DNA from: Phreatobacter cathodiphilus | GTDB lineage: Bacteria; Pseudomonadota; Alphaproteobacteria; Rhizobiales; Phreatobacteraceae | Assembly (NCBI RefSeq): GCF_003008515.1 | Contig: NZ_CP027668.1 | Span: 4,319,001-4,383,000, forward strand | Direction of reading: 5' to 3' | DNA length: 64,000 nucleotides | Shown here: in pieces, positions 9,027-18,890 of the stretch | Numbering within the stretch: position 1 is the first letter of the stretch | Layout: the number at the start of each line of letters is the position of its first letter | The notes under the pieces: model-generated | What the model saw: only the letters and a program-made list of their open reading frames with translations | Database searches by the model: none | What the model was told of the DNA's origin: nothing | Position numbers and translations under genes: made by a program

Positions 9027-9848
9027 TCAGGCGACGCTGCTCAGCGTCGGCGCCGCGTCCTCGCCGGCCGGCTCGGCCGGGGCGTCGCCCCATCGCAGCT
9101 TCTTGTAGTTGAAGCCGCGCTGGATCGTCGGTTTGACGATGGCGAAGTAGGGCGAGATGTCGAAGTCGCGCGGCGCGTAGAGGGAGTGGTGGCGGATGTG
9201 CAGGATCTCCCGCCGCGCCGCCTGACCCTTTACCCGCTGCTCTCCGTCCTTCGCGCAGCGCTCCACCTTCGGCAGGATCGGATAGCGCACCTGCTCGAAG
9301 GCCTGGGCGATGAGCGTCGAGCAGATCGCCCGCGTCGGGTCGCCCGAGCCGAAGGCGATCATCCGCCGCCGCCACCGCACCGGGATCGGCAGGGGGATGA
9401 GGAAGCGCAGCATGTCGAGGATGTTCTTCAGGTCGTAGTCGAGGCCGATGCGCTCGATCATGAACCGGCAGGCCTGCTGCTGGTCGGCTTCCGTCAGCCC
9501 CACCGGCCGGCAGACGCGGGTGTGGAAGTCGCGGTACTTGGACAGCGGCGCCGAGATCACGCCGTCGCCGAGATAGGCCTCCACCAGCACGTGGGGCTCG
9601 CCGTCGGGTTCGCAGAGCCCCTGGATCGGACCGACATACATGGCCGCATGCGACCAGGTCGACTGGGTGAGATATTTGATGACGGCCGAAATACGCGTGT
9701 CGCCCTCGACCAGCAGGATGTCGCCGGGCCGCAGCGCGGCGCGCAGCGCGTTCGGGTCGCTCGGCGTGGTCGGCTCATAGCCCGGCGAACGCTTGTCCAG
9801 GATGGCGGCGATGCGCCGCCCCAGGGCGTCGAGAATGCGGTCTCCCAT
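9027..9848 (-). CDS. YiiX/YebB-like NlpC/P60-family cysteine hydrolase
   Basis: About 273 aa from the ATG at 9848 (GGGAGGGA RBS just upstream). The permuted papain-like fold is suggested by RPGDILLVEGD, the His in SHAAMYVG, and the Cys in ICSTLIAQAFE. In this permuted family His precedes Cys, as seen here. Activity is probably amide or thioester hydrolysis in the envelope or on lipids; the substrate is unknown. No signal peptide is evident. It converges with the RraA-like gene with 3 bases between stops, and diverges from the amine oxidase gene. Confidence 0.82.
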   Translation of the reverse strand: MGDRILDALGRRIAAILDKRSPGYEPTTPSDPNALRAALRPGDILLVEGDTRISAVIKYLTQSTWSHAAMYVGPIQGLCEPDGEPHVLVEAYLGDGVISAPLSKYRDFHTRVCRPVGLTEADQQQACRFMIERIGLDYDLKNILDMLRFLIPLPIPVRWRRRMIAFGSGDPTRAICSTLIAQAFEQVRYPILPKVERCAKDGEQRVKGQAARREILHIRHHSLYAPRDFDISPYFAIVKPTIQRGFNYKKLRWGDAPAEPAGEDAAPTLSSVA

Positions 9849-9998
9849 GGTGGTCCCTCCCCAGGGACGTCCTTGTTCGGACGGCAAAGTCTCTGTCGCG
9901 CCGGGTTGACAAGGGGTTCACGTTTGCGGTCCCGATCGCCGCGACGCTGCCATTTGCCTGTGATAGGCCTCGACCATGATCGGGAATCGCCCAGCACG

Positions 9999-11357
9999 AT
10001 GAACGGACCGTTGATGACCCGGCGCCGCCTGCTCGCCGCCTCCGCGCTCGTCCCCGCAGCCCCGGCGCTCGGCCAGAACGCGCGTCCCGCGCCCGCCGAG
10101 GCCGACGTGGTGGTGGTCGGCGCAGGCGCCGCCGGCATCGCCGCCGCGCGCAAGCTCACCGCCGCCGGTCGCAGCGTCATCGTCCTCGAGGCCAAGGACC
10201 GGCCCGGCGGCCGCTGCATCGCCGACACCGTCAATTTCGGCATGCCGATGGATCTCGGCGCCCACTGGATCCATGCGCCGGAGGACAATCCGCTGGTGCC
10301 GCTGGCGCGCGCCGCCGGCTTCCAGCTCTACGACGATCCCGAGCGGGCGCGCCTCCTCGTCAAGGGCCGTCGCCCCCGCGAGGGCGAGTGGGAGGCCTAT
10401 GCCTCGGCCCTGACCCGCGCCCAGCGCGCCATCCTCGATGCGGGTGAGGCCGGCCGCGAGATCTCGCTCGCCGCCGCCATGCCGACCAACCTCCGGGACT
10501 GGCAGGCGACGGTCGCCTTCCTCAAGGGGGCGTGGGATTCCGGCAAGGAGCTCGCCGACATCTCCTGCGTCGACTTCTACAACGCCATCGAGACCCGCGA
10601 CCTCTTCTGCCGCCAGAGCTACGGCGCCATCCTGGCGAAGCTCGCCGAGGGGCTGCCGATCCGCCTGTCGACCGCCGTGACGCGGATCGACTGGTCGGGG
10701 CGGGGCGTCGTGGTGGAGACGCCCGCCGGCACCATCCGCGCCCGCGCCGCCGTCGTCACCGCCTCCACCGCCGTCCTCGCCGCCGGCACCATCCGCTTCG
10801 CCCCCGCCCTGCCGAAGCGCCAGGCCGACGCCATCGCGGCCCTCTCCTGCGGCGCCTACGAGCATCTCATCGTCCACCTGCCCGGCAATCCGATGGAGGC
10901 AGGGGCCGACGAGCCCTTCGTCGTCAAGGCCGACACCGCCGCCACGGCCAAGCCACTCGCCCGCATCGGCGGCTCCGACTGGTGGTATCTCGACATCGGC
11001 GGCAGCTTCGCCCGCGATCTCGCCACGGCGGGGCCGGCTCCCATGAAGGCCTTCGCGGCGGAATTCATCGGCAACGAATTCGGCCCGCAGGCGCGCCGCG
11101 CCATGGGCGAGGTCCACGTCACCTCCTGGGTGACCGACCCCTTCGTCCGCGGCGCCTGGTCGGTGGCCGGTCCCGGCGCCACGGGCCAGCGGCTGCGGCT
11201 CGCCGAACCCGTCGGCCAGCGCATCCACTTCGCGGGGGAGGCCACCGACGAGGGCCTGTGGGGCACGGTGGGCGGCGCCTTCGCCTCCGGCGAGCGGGCG
11301 GCCGACCAGGCTCTGCGCTGGCTGCAGCCGCCGGCCCGGTCCCGCCGCCGCGGCTGA
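9999..11357 (+). CDS. flavin-dependent amine oxidase, Tat-exported
   Basis: About 452 aa. The N terminus has a twin-arginine style signal (MTRRRLLAASALVP, cleavage near LGQNA), then the FAD dinucleotide-binding motif VVVVGAGAAGIAAAR and the EAKDRPGGRC second motif. Near the C terminus HFAGEATDEGLWGTVGGA binds FAD in monoamine oxidase-like enzymes. It probably oxidises a primary amine or polyamine in the periplasm, giving aldehyde and peroxide. An alternative ATG at 10014 starts exactly at MTRRR and is equally plausible. The longer upstream frame overlaps the divergent gene and is rejected. Confidence 0.9.
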   Translation: MNGPLMTRRRLLAASALVPAAPALGQNARPAPAEADVVVVGAGAAGIAAARKLTAAGRSVIVLEAKDRPGGRCIADTVNFGMPMDLGAHWIHAPEDNPLVPLARAAGFQLYDDPERARLLVKGRRPREGEWEAYASALTRAQRAILDAGEAGREISLAAAMPTNLRDWQATVAFLKGAWDSGKELADISCVDFYNAIETRDLFCRQSYGAILAKLAEGLPIRLSTAVTRIDWSGRGVVVETPAGTIRARAAVVTASTAVLAAGTIRFAPALPKRQADAIAALSCGAYEHLIVHLPGNPMEAGADEPFVVKADTAATAKPLARIGGSDWWYLDIGGSFARDLATAGPAPMKAFAAEFIGNEFGPQARRAMGEVHVTSWVTDPFVRGAWSVAGPGATGQRLRLAEPVGQRIHFAGEATDEGLWGTVGGAFASGERAADQALRWLQPPARSRRRG

Positions 11358-11434
11358 GCCGTCTTAGCGGCTCGTTAACGTTAACGGATTATGACCCGGA
11401 GACTTGCCGCACGTCCTGTCCCGCGGAGTCCGTC

Positions 11435-12283
11435 ATGCCGATCGCGTCCCTGTCTGTCCGGCCCCTCGTCCTGGTCGTCGCCCTCTCGGCCCTCGTCTCC
11501 GGCGGCTGCTCGCTGAGCGCCCGTTCGGGCCGCGGCGACATCACCGGCTCGGTGCGCACCGGCCCCTACAGCGAGCAGGCGGCCCGCAGCGAGATCGAGG
11601 GGCTGGCCTCGCGCTACCGGTCGAGCCCCACCGACACCGGCAACGCCATCCGCTATGCCCGCGCCCTGCGCGCCACCGGCCAGTCCGCCCAGGCGGTCGC
11701 CGTGCTGGAGCGCACCGCCATCCGAGAGCCGGGCAATCCCGTGCTGATGGGCGAGTTCGGCCGCGCCCTCGCCGATGTCGGTCGCCACGACCAGGCGCTG
11801 CAGGTGCTCGGCCGCGCCCACCGGGCCGACCAGCCGGACTGGCGCATCGTCAACGTCCAGGCCTCCATCTACGACCAGATGGGCCGGCCGCAGGAGGCGC
11901 AGGCGCTCTACACCGACGCCCTCAAGATCGCGCCCGGCGAGCCCTCCATCCTGTCCAATCTCGGCCTGTCCTATGCGCTCTCGCGCCAGCTCCCCCAGGC
12001 CGAACAGGCGCTGCGCCAGGCCGCCGCCCACCCCCAGGCCGACAAGCGCGTGCGCCAGAACCTCGCCCTCGTCGTCGGCCTCCAGGGACGTTTCGCCGAG
12101 GCCGAGGAGATCGCCCGCAAGGACCTGCCGCCCGCCGAGGCCGAGCAGAACGTCGCCTATCTGCGCTCCATGGTGACGCAGCAGAACTCCTGGGCGCAGA
12201 TCCGCCAGAGCGAGCGCCGCGGGCAGGCCCAGCGCCCGGCGGGACAGACGCCCGTCGCCGCTCCCTCCGCCCCGCGGAGCTGA
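11435..12283 (+). CDS. TPR protein, TadD-like
   Basis: 282 aa. A hydrophobic N-terminal signal (LVLVVALSALVSGGC) with a lipoprotein-like cysteine at about residue 25 is followed by Ser/Arg/Gly linker sequence and several tetratricopeptide repeats (about 60-240), then a Gln/Arg/Pro-rich tail. This matches TadD, the pilotin-like TPR lipoprotein of tight-adherence (Flp) pilus systems. No other tad/cpa genes are in the window, so it is an isolated TadD paralogue or another TPR lipoprotein. The start is set by the signal sequence; the upstream frame is Arg-rich noise. Confidence 0.82.
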   Translation: MPIASLSVRPLVLVVALSALVSGGCSLSARSGRGDITGSVRTGPYSEQAARSEIEGLASRYRSSPTDTGNAIRYARALRATGQSAQAVAVLERTAIREPGNPVLMGEFGRALADVGRHDQALQVLGRAHRADQPDWRIVNVQASIYDQMGRPQEAQALYTDALKIAPGEPSILSNLGLSYALSRQLPQAEQALRQAAAHPQADKRVRQNLALVVGLQGRFAEAEEIARKDLPPAEAEQNVAYLRSMVTQQNSWAQIRQSERRGQAQRPAGQTPVAAPSAPRS

Positions 12284-12330
12284 GGCCTGCATCGACGCAC
12301 TCGGCTGATGCAGGGCGCCCGCCCAAACGA

Positions 12331-12358
12331 AAAAGCCCGGCGCTTTGGCCGGGCCTTT
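12331..12358. terminator. bidirectional intrinsic terminator
   Basis: Stem GCCCGGC / GCCGGGC with loop GCTTT, flanked by AAAA on the left and TTT on the right. It can terminate both the plus-strand TPR gene (ends 12283) and the minus-strand pckA (ends 12381). It is the clearest intrinsic terminator in the window. Confidence 0.85.
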
Positions 12359-12380
12359 CCAACACCGATGGGCGAAGAAC

Positions 12381-13994
<1,614 letters not shown>

Positions 13995-14243
13995 GGAAGT
14001 CCTCCCCTCAGGGTCCGCGTCTCGGCGCTTGCCGCGCCTTGGAATGCCATGCAGTCAGGCGCCGGGTCCGGGGGGCCGCGGCGGAGGCAAACCCCGTAAT
14101 CCAAAGGCTCTTTGCCGGCAAGCCCGACGGAGGGCTGATCGACCTCCCGCGCAGAGCTTTTTCGTCAACGGCGGCGGCCCGCGGGAGGTTCCCTGCGACC
14201 GGCGGCCCTTGCCTTTGCACGCGCGAGGGACCATGAGGCCGCC

Positions 14244-15293
14244 ATGACCCGCCCCGACCGCACCCTGCGCACGGCGGCCGACCTCGTCGCGGCCGGCCTG
14301 ATCGCGCCCGCCGCCGCCGCCGACGCGGCGCGGGTGGGCGAGCGCTACGCCGTCGCCGTGACGCCCGCCATGGCGGCCCTCATCGCCGCGGCCGGCGGCG
14401 CTGACCCCGTCGCGCGTCAGTTCCTGCCCGATATCCGCGAACTCGACAGTCGCCCCGAGGAGCGCGCCGACCCGATCGGCGATGAGGCCCATTCGCCGCT
14501 GCCCGGCATCGTCCACCGCTATCCGGACCGCGTCCTCCTCAAGATCGTCCATGTCTGTCCGGTCTATTGCCGCTTCTGCTTCCGCCGCGAGATGGTGGGT
14601 CCCGGCGGCAAGGGGGCGCTGGACGAGGCCGAGCTCGCCGCGGCGCTCGCCTATATCGCGGCGCGGCCGGAGATCTTCGAGGTCATCCTGACCGGCGGCG
14701 ACCCCTTCGTGCTCTCCGCGCGGCGGGTGCGGGAGCTCACCCGCGCCATCGCCGCCATTCCCCATGTCCAGGTCATCCGCTGGCACACCCGGGTGCCCGT
14801 CGTCGCGCCGGAGCGGGTGACGGCCGATTTAGCCCGCGCCCTGCGCGCGGCCGGAAAGGCGGTCTATGTCGCGATCCACGCCAACCATAGCAGCGAGTTC
14901 ACCCCCGCCGCCTGCGAGGCGCTCGCCCGGCTCGCCGATGCCGGCATCGCCCTCGTCAGCCAGTCGGTGCTGCTGCGCGGCGTCAACGACGACCCCGACA
15001 CCCTTGCGGCCCTGATGCGCGCCTTCCTCGCCAACCGGGTGAAGCCCTATTACCTGCACCATCCCGACATGGCGCCGGGCACCGCCCATTTCCGCCTCTC
15101 CGTCGCCGAGGGGCAGGCGCTGATGCGCGCCCTGCGCGGCCGCCTCTCCGGCCTCGCCCAGCCGACCTACGTGCTCGACATCCCCGGCGGCGAGGGCAAG
15201 GTCCCCGTCGGCCCCGCCTATTTCGGCGACGGCGAGGTCGCCGATTGGCGCGGCGCGCGCCACCCCTATCCCCCGGTATCGACGAAGGACTGA
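14244..15293 (+). CDS. lysine 2,3-aminomutase family radical SAM protein, EpmB-like
   Basis: 349 aa. The radical SAM CxxxCxxC motif is at Cys105, 109 and 112 (VCPVYCRFC), and a PLP-binding region YVLDIPGGEGK lies near the C terminus. Length and lack of the long clostridial C-terminal extension fit EpmB, which makes beta-lysine for elongation factor P, better than catabolic KamA. No epmA or efp is in view, so this remains an inference. Upstream, GAGG before ATG 14244 gives an RBS. The PhnA-like gene follows 3 bases after the stop. Confidence 0.85.
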   Translation: MTRPDRTLRTAADLVAAGLIAPAAAADAARVGERYAVAVTPAMAALIAAAGGADPVARQFLPDIRELDSRPEERADPIGDEAHSPLPGIVHRYPDRVLLKIVHVCPVYCRFCFRREMVGPGGKGALDEAELAAALAYIAARPEIFEVILTGGDPFVLSARRVRELTRAIAAIPHVQVIRWHTRVPVVAPERVTADLARALRAAGKAVYVAIHANHSSEFTPAACEALARLADAGIALVSQSVLLRGVNDDPDTLAALMRAFLANRVKPYYLHHPDMAPGTAHFRLSVAEGQALMRALRGRLSGLAQPTYVLDIPGGEGKVPVGPAYFGDGEVADWRGARHPYPPVSTKD

Positions 15294-15296
15294 CCC

Positions 15297-15509
15297 ATGG
15301 ACGTGAAGGATTCCAACGGCGCCATCCTCAAGGACGGCGACAGCGTCACCATCATCAAGGATCTCAAGGTGAAGGGCACCTCGGTGACGCTGAAGCGCGG
15401 CACGCGGGTGAAGTCCATCCGCCTCACCGACGACCCCGACGAGGTCGAATGCAGCGTCGACAAGGTCAAGGGCCTGGTCCTGCGGACGGAGTTTCTGAAG
15501 AAGGCGTGA
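15297..15509 (+). CDS. PhnA-domain small protein (YjdM C-terminal type)
   Basis: 70 aa, matching the C-terminal PhnA domain: KDSNGAILKDGDSVTIIKDL, then a basic beta-rich core and IRLTDDPDEVECSVD. The N-terminal zinc ribbon of full-length YjdM is missing, as in many alphaproteobacterial short forms. Despite the historical name it is not part of C-P lyase. Its function is unknown. Position (3 bases after the EpmB-like gene) suggests cotranscription; an inverted-repeat element begins 15 bases after its stop. Confidence 0.85.
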   Translation: MDVKDSNGAILKDGDSVTIIKDLKVKGTSVTLKRGTRVKSIRLTDDPDEVECSVDKVKGLVLRTEFLKKA

Positions 15510-15523
15510 GGGCATCCGCCCTG

Positions 15524-15741
15524 GCGCTCTGCAGGTCGCAAGTGCGTCCTTCGAGGCTCGCCGCCGGACGATGCCGACGCATCGCCGGGCGCTCGCACCT
15601 CAGGATGAGGGGGGATGTGCCTGGCATGTCCCGCCGGGTCGTCGGCTGACGACCGAAGTGCCGGTCACAACCCCCCTCATCCTGAGGTGCGAGGCCGGAA
15701 CGGCCGAGCCTCGAAGGACGCACTTGCCATGTGCAGCGCGC
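15524..15741. mobile_element. MITE/REPIN-like inverted-repeat element, copy 1
   Basis: A 218-base non-coding element bounded by inverted termini of about 26 bases: left gcgctctgcag.tcgcaagtgcgtcc and right ggacgcacttgcc.tgtgcagcgcgc. Just inside are the arms cttcgaggctcg...cgcacctcaggatgag (15542-15615) and the reverse ctcatcctgaggtgcgag...gcctcgaagg (15675-15719). Two further copies lie at 41332-41530 and 46226-46432. It contains no ORF, so any mobility would need a transposase elsewhere. Confidence 0.75.
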
Positions 15742-15759
15742 CTCCGCATCCGATCGGCC

Positions 15760-15884
15760 GTCACCCCCGGCGAGCCCGAAGGGCGAGGGAAGGGGGTCCA
15801 GGGCCGGCGCGCATCCGCCTTGAACTCTCCCCCTCACCCGCCTCGCTGCGATCGTCGACCTCTCCCCGCCGGGGAGAGGTGAAG
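15760..15884. repeat. palindromic repeat cluster (gtcacccccggcga and cctctccccg types)
   Basis: 15760-15802 carries the gtcacccccggcgagcccga...gggggtccag unit seen at 4788, 4961 and 41049. 15825-15884 carries ctctccccctcacccgcct followed by the acctctccccgccggggagaggt palindrome seen at 4735 and 4912. Together with the element upstream they fill the gap 15510-15905; there is no gene in it. Confidence 0.75.
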
Positions 15885-15905
15885 GCAGCGCTTCGGTCCC
15901 TGCCC

Positions 15906-16409
15906 TCACCCCTTCGGCTCGGGTCGGTGCTTGCCGCCCGGGCCCTGGCCACGCCGATAGACCATCACAGTCCGCCTGAACGTGATCACCACGTCGCCCG
16001 CCTGCGTGTAGCCCTTGGTGCGCACGGTGAGGATGCCGACCTCCGGCCGCGAGCCGGAATCGCGCTTCTCCAGCACCTCGCTCTCCGAATAGATCGTGTC
16101 GCCCTCATAGACCGGGGCCGGCAGGCGCACCTCGTCCCAGCCGAGATTGGCGAAGACGTTCTGGCTGATGTCGGTCACCGACTGTCCCGTCACCAGCGCG
16201 ATGGTGAAGCAGGAATTGACCAGCGGCTTGCCGAAGCCGGTCGCCGCCGCATAATTGGCGTCGAAGTGCGGATGGGCGGTGTTCTGGGTGAGCAGCGTGA
16301 ACCAGATGTTGTCGGCCTGGGTCACCGTGCGCCCGAGCGGGTGCTTGTAGACGTCGCCGATTTCGAAATCCTCGAAGAAGCGGCCCTGCCAGCCCGGTTT
16401 CACGCTCAT
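15906..16409 (-). CDS. MaoC-family dehydratase
   Basis: 167 aa, single hot-dog domain. The catalytic region is NTAHPHFDANYAAATGFGKPLVNS (hydratase motif with Asn/His and Asp), resembling R-specific enoyl-CoA hydratases and the mesaconyl/methylmalyl-CoA group. It begins MSVKPGWQGRFFEDFEIGD, a common start in alphaproteobacterial MaoC proteins. The ATG at 16409 has GGGAGCGA upstream; the longer frame adds 12 Arg-rich residues and is not preferred. The precise substrate cannot be told. A repeat-rich region lies immediately downstream, and sfsA is upstream on the same strand, 83 bases away. Confidence 0.88.
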   Translation of the reverse strand: MSVKPGWQGRFFEDFEIGDVYKHPLGRTVTQADNIWFTLLTQNTAHPHFDANYAAATGFGKPLVNSCFTIALVTGQSVTDISQNVFANLGWDEVRLPAPVYEGDTIYSESEVLEKRDSGSRPEVGILTVRTKGYTQAGDVVITFRRTVMVYRRGQGPGGKHRPEPKG

Positions 16410-16492
16410 GCCGTCGCTCCCGCTGTCGCGGCGCGCCGGCCGCATCGTCGGCCCTTCATGGAAGAGCTGGACTGTCGCGGCAAGCCCGCCGA

Positions 16493-17221
16493 TCAGGCGG
16501 GGGCACGCGCCTCCGCCATCTCCACCGCCCGCTCAACCGTGATCGCCTCGGGGGTGAGGCGGCAGCGATAGGCGAGCATCTCGACGCCGCGCGCCCGCGC
16601 CCGGTCGAAGGCCCTGCCATAGTCCGGGTCGATGTCGCGGGCGAGGGCGAAGCGTTCGGCCCCGCCATACTGGATCAGGAAGACCATCACCGCGCGGTGC
16701 CCGGCCTCCGCCATGTCGCCGAGCTCGTCGAGATGCTTCGCCCCGCGCGTCGTCACCGAATCGGGAAACTCGGCGAGGCCCGGCCGGCGCATCAGGTGGA
16801 CGTTCTTCACCTCGACGTAGCAGTCCGGCCGGCCCGGCCCGGTCAGCACCATGTCGACGCGGCTCGCCCTGCCATAGGTGACCTCGCGGCGCAGCCTGTC
16901 GTAGCCGGCGAGCGGCGCGATCGTGCCGTCGCCGATCGCCTCCTCCACCAGCGCGTTGGGATGGGCGGTGTTGATGCCGACCAGCTCCGGCCCGCGGCCG
17001 AACTCCGCCTCCACCAGCTCCCACGACAACGGGAGCTTGCGCGCCGCATTGGCCGAGCGCGACAGCCAGACCCGGTTGCCCGGCGCGTTGAGGCCGAGCA
17101 TGGCGCCGGGATTGGCGCAATGGACGGTGACGGCCTCGCCGGTGTTGAGCACGACATCGGCCAGGAAGCGCTTGTAGCGCTTGATGAGTCGGCCGGGGAC
17201 GAGGGGGGTGGGGAACTTCAC
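16493..17221 (-). CDS. sfsA: DNA/RNA nuclease SfsA
   Basis: 242 aa, the usual SfsA length. The start [22 protein letters not shown] is characteristic, followed by [22 protein letters not shown] and the nuclease-like [10 protein letters not shown] (PD-(D/E)xK-type E-V-K). The start codon is GTG at 17221, with no obvious Shine-Dalgarno. E. coli SfsA was first described as a sugar-fermentation stimulator and later as a nuclease; the physiological role is unclear. It diverges from the unknown membrane-protein gene at 17285 over an AT-richer 63-base spacer. Confidence 0.95.
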   Translation of the reverse strand: MKFPTPLVPGRLIKRYKRFLADVVLNTGEAVTVHCANPGAMLGLNAPGNRVWLSRSANAARKLPLSWELVEAEFGRGPELVGINTAHPNALVEEAIGDGTIAPLAGYDRLRREVTYGRASRVDMVLTGPGRPDCYVEVKNVHLMRRPGLAEFPDSVTTRGAKHLDELGDMAEAGHRAVMVFLIQYGGAERFALARDIDPDYGRAFDRARARGVEMLAYRCRLTPEAITVERAVEMAEARAPA

Positions 17222-17247
17222 GAATACAACTCAGGATAAGTTTTGTT

Positions 17248-17260
17248 ATTGTCAGACAAT
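17248..17260. promoter_or_regulatory. palindrome of GntR/FCD operator type
   Basis: Perfect palindrome ATTGTCAGACAAT in the divergent spacer between sfsA and the membrane-protein gene. Its core TTGTCAGACAA fits the TNGTNNNACNA consensus described for FCD-type GntR regulators (FadR/LldR class). The location, 24 bases before the 17285 start and 26 before the sfsA start, is suitable for controlling either or both. No GntR gene is in the window, so the cognate regulator is unknown. Confidence 0.45.
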
Positions 17261-17284
17261 CGTCCCGGGAGGGAGGCGGCTTCG

Positions 17285-18037
17285 ATGAACAGCACATTGT
17301 CTACCGTCGTGCAGGTTCTGAAACCGCCCCTCGATCTGCTCGCGGACGTGGGCAAGCTCAATCCCGGATTTACGTCCATCGCCGTAATGCTGCCCATCCT
17401 CGCGGCCGCCATGGCGGCGGCGCTCAGCTATTTCGACAACGACCCTGCGACGGCCTTCCTCATAGGTGTCGTCGCCGCCGCCTTCTTGATCTTGCTGCTC
17501 GTCGTGTCCGCCATCGCCAAGGGCATCCCCGATTTGACGGCCACCATAGTCTGGTTCGTCCGGTTCGTCCTGATGATGTTCGCCCTCGTGCTGGCGGTCC
17601 TGTTCACGTCGGTGGTCTTCGCCTGGCCTCGCGAGCCCCATTGCATCTTCACCGTCAAGCGTGACGCCGCATGCGCGGCCGTCGGCGCCGTCACGGCTCC
17701 GTCGACGACAGCCCCGTCCGCCGGCGCTGCGCCTCCCCCACAGGCGCAGTGGGAAGACTATCGGGTGTTCCCCCACTATCTGGGAACCGACCTCACCAAG
17801 GTCGACGCTCTCCGCCGGACCCTGGTCGGACGTGGCTGGTCCGTCCAGCGCCCGGAGGACATGGAGGGAAAGCTGCGAGGGTCGTGGAACGAGATCCGGG
17901 TCAATGCGGAGATGGACCGCGCTGCGGCGGAGCGACTGGCCAACGACGTATCGACCGGCCTCGACGGGCGACCGATCCGAATCCGTATCCATCCGAGGGT
18001 GCGAGTCGATCGACCCGAGATCTGGATCAGCAACTGA
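17285..18037 (+). CDS. unrecognised membrane protein with C-terminal soluble domain
   Basis: 250 aa; I do not recognise the family. Three predicted membrane helices: about 33-52, 56-80 and 88-114. A Cys-containing loop (PHCIF...DAACAAVG) and a Pro/Ala/Thr/Ser linker (about 135-158) lead to a charged C-terminal domain (about 160-250) containing LRRTLVGRGWSVQRPEDM and ending IRIHPRVRVDRPEIWISN. That domain has the alternating pattern of a small alpha/beta fold. Codon choice is less GC-biased than the neighbours (ATA, GTA, TTT codons), hinting at later acquisition. The start at 17285 has GGGAGGGAGGCGG upstream. It stands alone between divergent sfsA and convergent eutC. Confidence 0.75.
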   Translation: MNSTLSTVVQVLKPPLDLLADVGKLNPGFTSIAVMLPILAAAMAAALSYFDNDPATAFLIGVVAAAFLILLLVVSAIAKGIPDLTATIVWFVRFVLMMFALVLAVLFTSVVFAWPREPHCIFTVKRDAACAAVGAVTAPSTTAPSAGAAPPPQAQWEDYRVFPHYLGTDLTKVDALRRTLVGRGWSVQRPEDMEGKLRGSWNEIRVNAEMDRAAAERLANDVSTGLDGRPIRIRIHPRVRVDRPEIWISN

Positions 18038-18110
18038 CCGGGTGTGAGCTGCCGGAGCACGCCTCCCGAACCTTCTTGCTGACTGGTGCGTCCACGGCGG
18101 TGGCGGCTGC

Positions 18111-18890
18111 CTAGGCCCCGCCTTCCGACAGCGCGACGCCGTCCCCCGCCGACAGCGCGGCGCCGTCGCTCTCGTCCTTCAGCTCGACGCCGGTGAGGCG
18201 GCGGGCGAGGGCCTCCTTCATCAGCCACACCGCCTTGAAGGCGGCGATGCCGGGAGACAGGCCGGCGCCGTGGACGTTGGAGATGCAGTTGCGCTCGCCG
18301 TCGCTGCGACCCGGCCGCGGCCCGTGGGTGAGGTAGAGGCCGAGGCTGTCGGGCGAGGAGAGGCCCGGCCGTTCGCCGATCAGCACGAGGGCGAGCCGCG
18401 CGCCGAGGATCTCGCCCACCTCGTCGCCGAGGGCAACGCGCGCCTGCCGCGCGACGACGACGGGGCCGAGCCGCCAGCCCTCGCGCTGAACCTGCGGGAG
18501 GAGCGCCGCGACGACGGCCGCCGCATGGGCGTGGACGGCGCTGGAGGACAGGCCGTCGGCGATCACCAGCGCGAGGTCCACGGGGTCTGCGGCATGGTCC
18601 GCGAGCCCTGCGCGGCTCGCCCCGGAGAGGCGGCGGCCGAGATCGGGCCGCAGAAGATAGGTCTGGCGCGTGTCGGCGGCGCTCTCCACGATCACCGTGG
18701 CAGGTCCCAGCGCGGCGATCTCGCCGGCCACCCGTTCCGCGTCGAAGGGCATGTGGACGGCGTCCCGCGCCGTGGCATGGGCGAGGGCGAAGCGCAGCGT
18801 CTGTGCCGTGGTCTGCGCCGATCCGGTGCGGCCGAGGCCGATGCGCGCCGGCGTCAGTGCCGCGAGCTCCTGCCAGATCGCCCGGCTCAT
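18111..18890 (-). CDS. eutC: ethanolamine ammonia-lyase small subunit
   Basis: 259 aa, matching EutC, which with EutB forms the adenosylcobalamin enzyme splitting ethanolamine into acetaldehyde and ammonia. Typical segments include TPARIGLGRTG, the DGLSS motif, IGERPGLSSPDSLGLYLT and NCISNVHGAG. Start ATG overlaps the eutB stop by 4 bases (ATGA), so translation is probably coupled. The C terminus carries an extra acidic tail (LKDESDGAALS...). No eutA reactivase, microcompartment genes or acetaldehyde dehydrogenase are in the window. Confidence 0.96.
   Translation of the reverse strand: MSRAIWQELAALTPARIGLGRTGSAQTTAQTLRFALAHATARDAVHMPFDAERVAGEIAALGPATVIVESAADTRQTYLLRPDLGRRLSGASRAGLADHAADPVDLALVIADGLSSSAVHAHAAAVVAALLPQVQREGWRLGPVVVARQARVALGDEVGEILGARLALVLIGERPGLSSPDSLGLYLTHGPRPGRSDGERNCISNVHGAGLSPGIAAFKAVWLMKEALARRLTGVELKDESDGAALSAGDGVALSEGGA

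Noticed and set aside
15524-15741. Complete insertion sequence
   Set aside because: The element is too short and has no transposase frame; I call it MITE/REPIN-like only.
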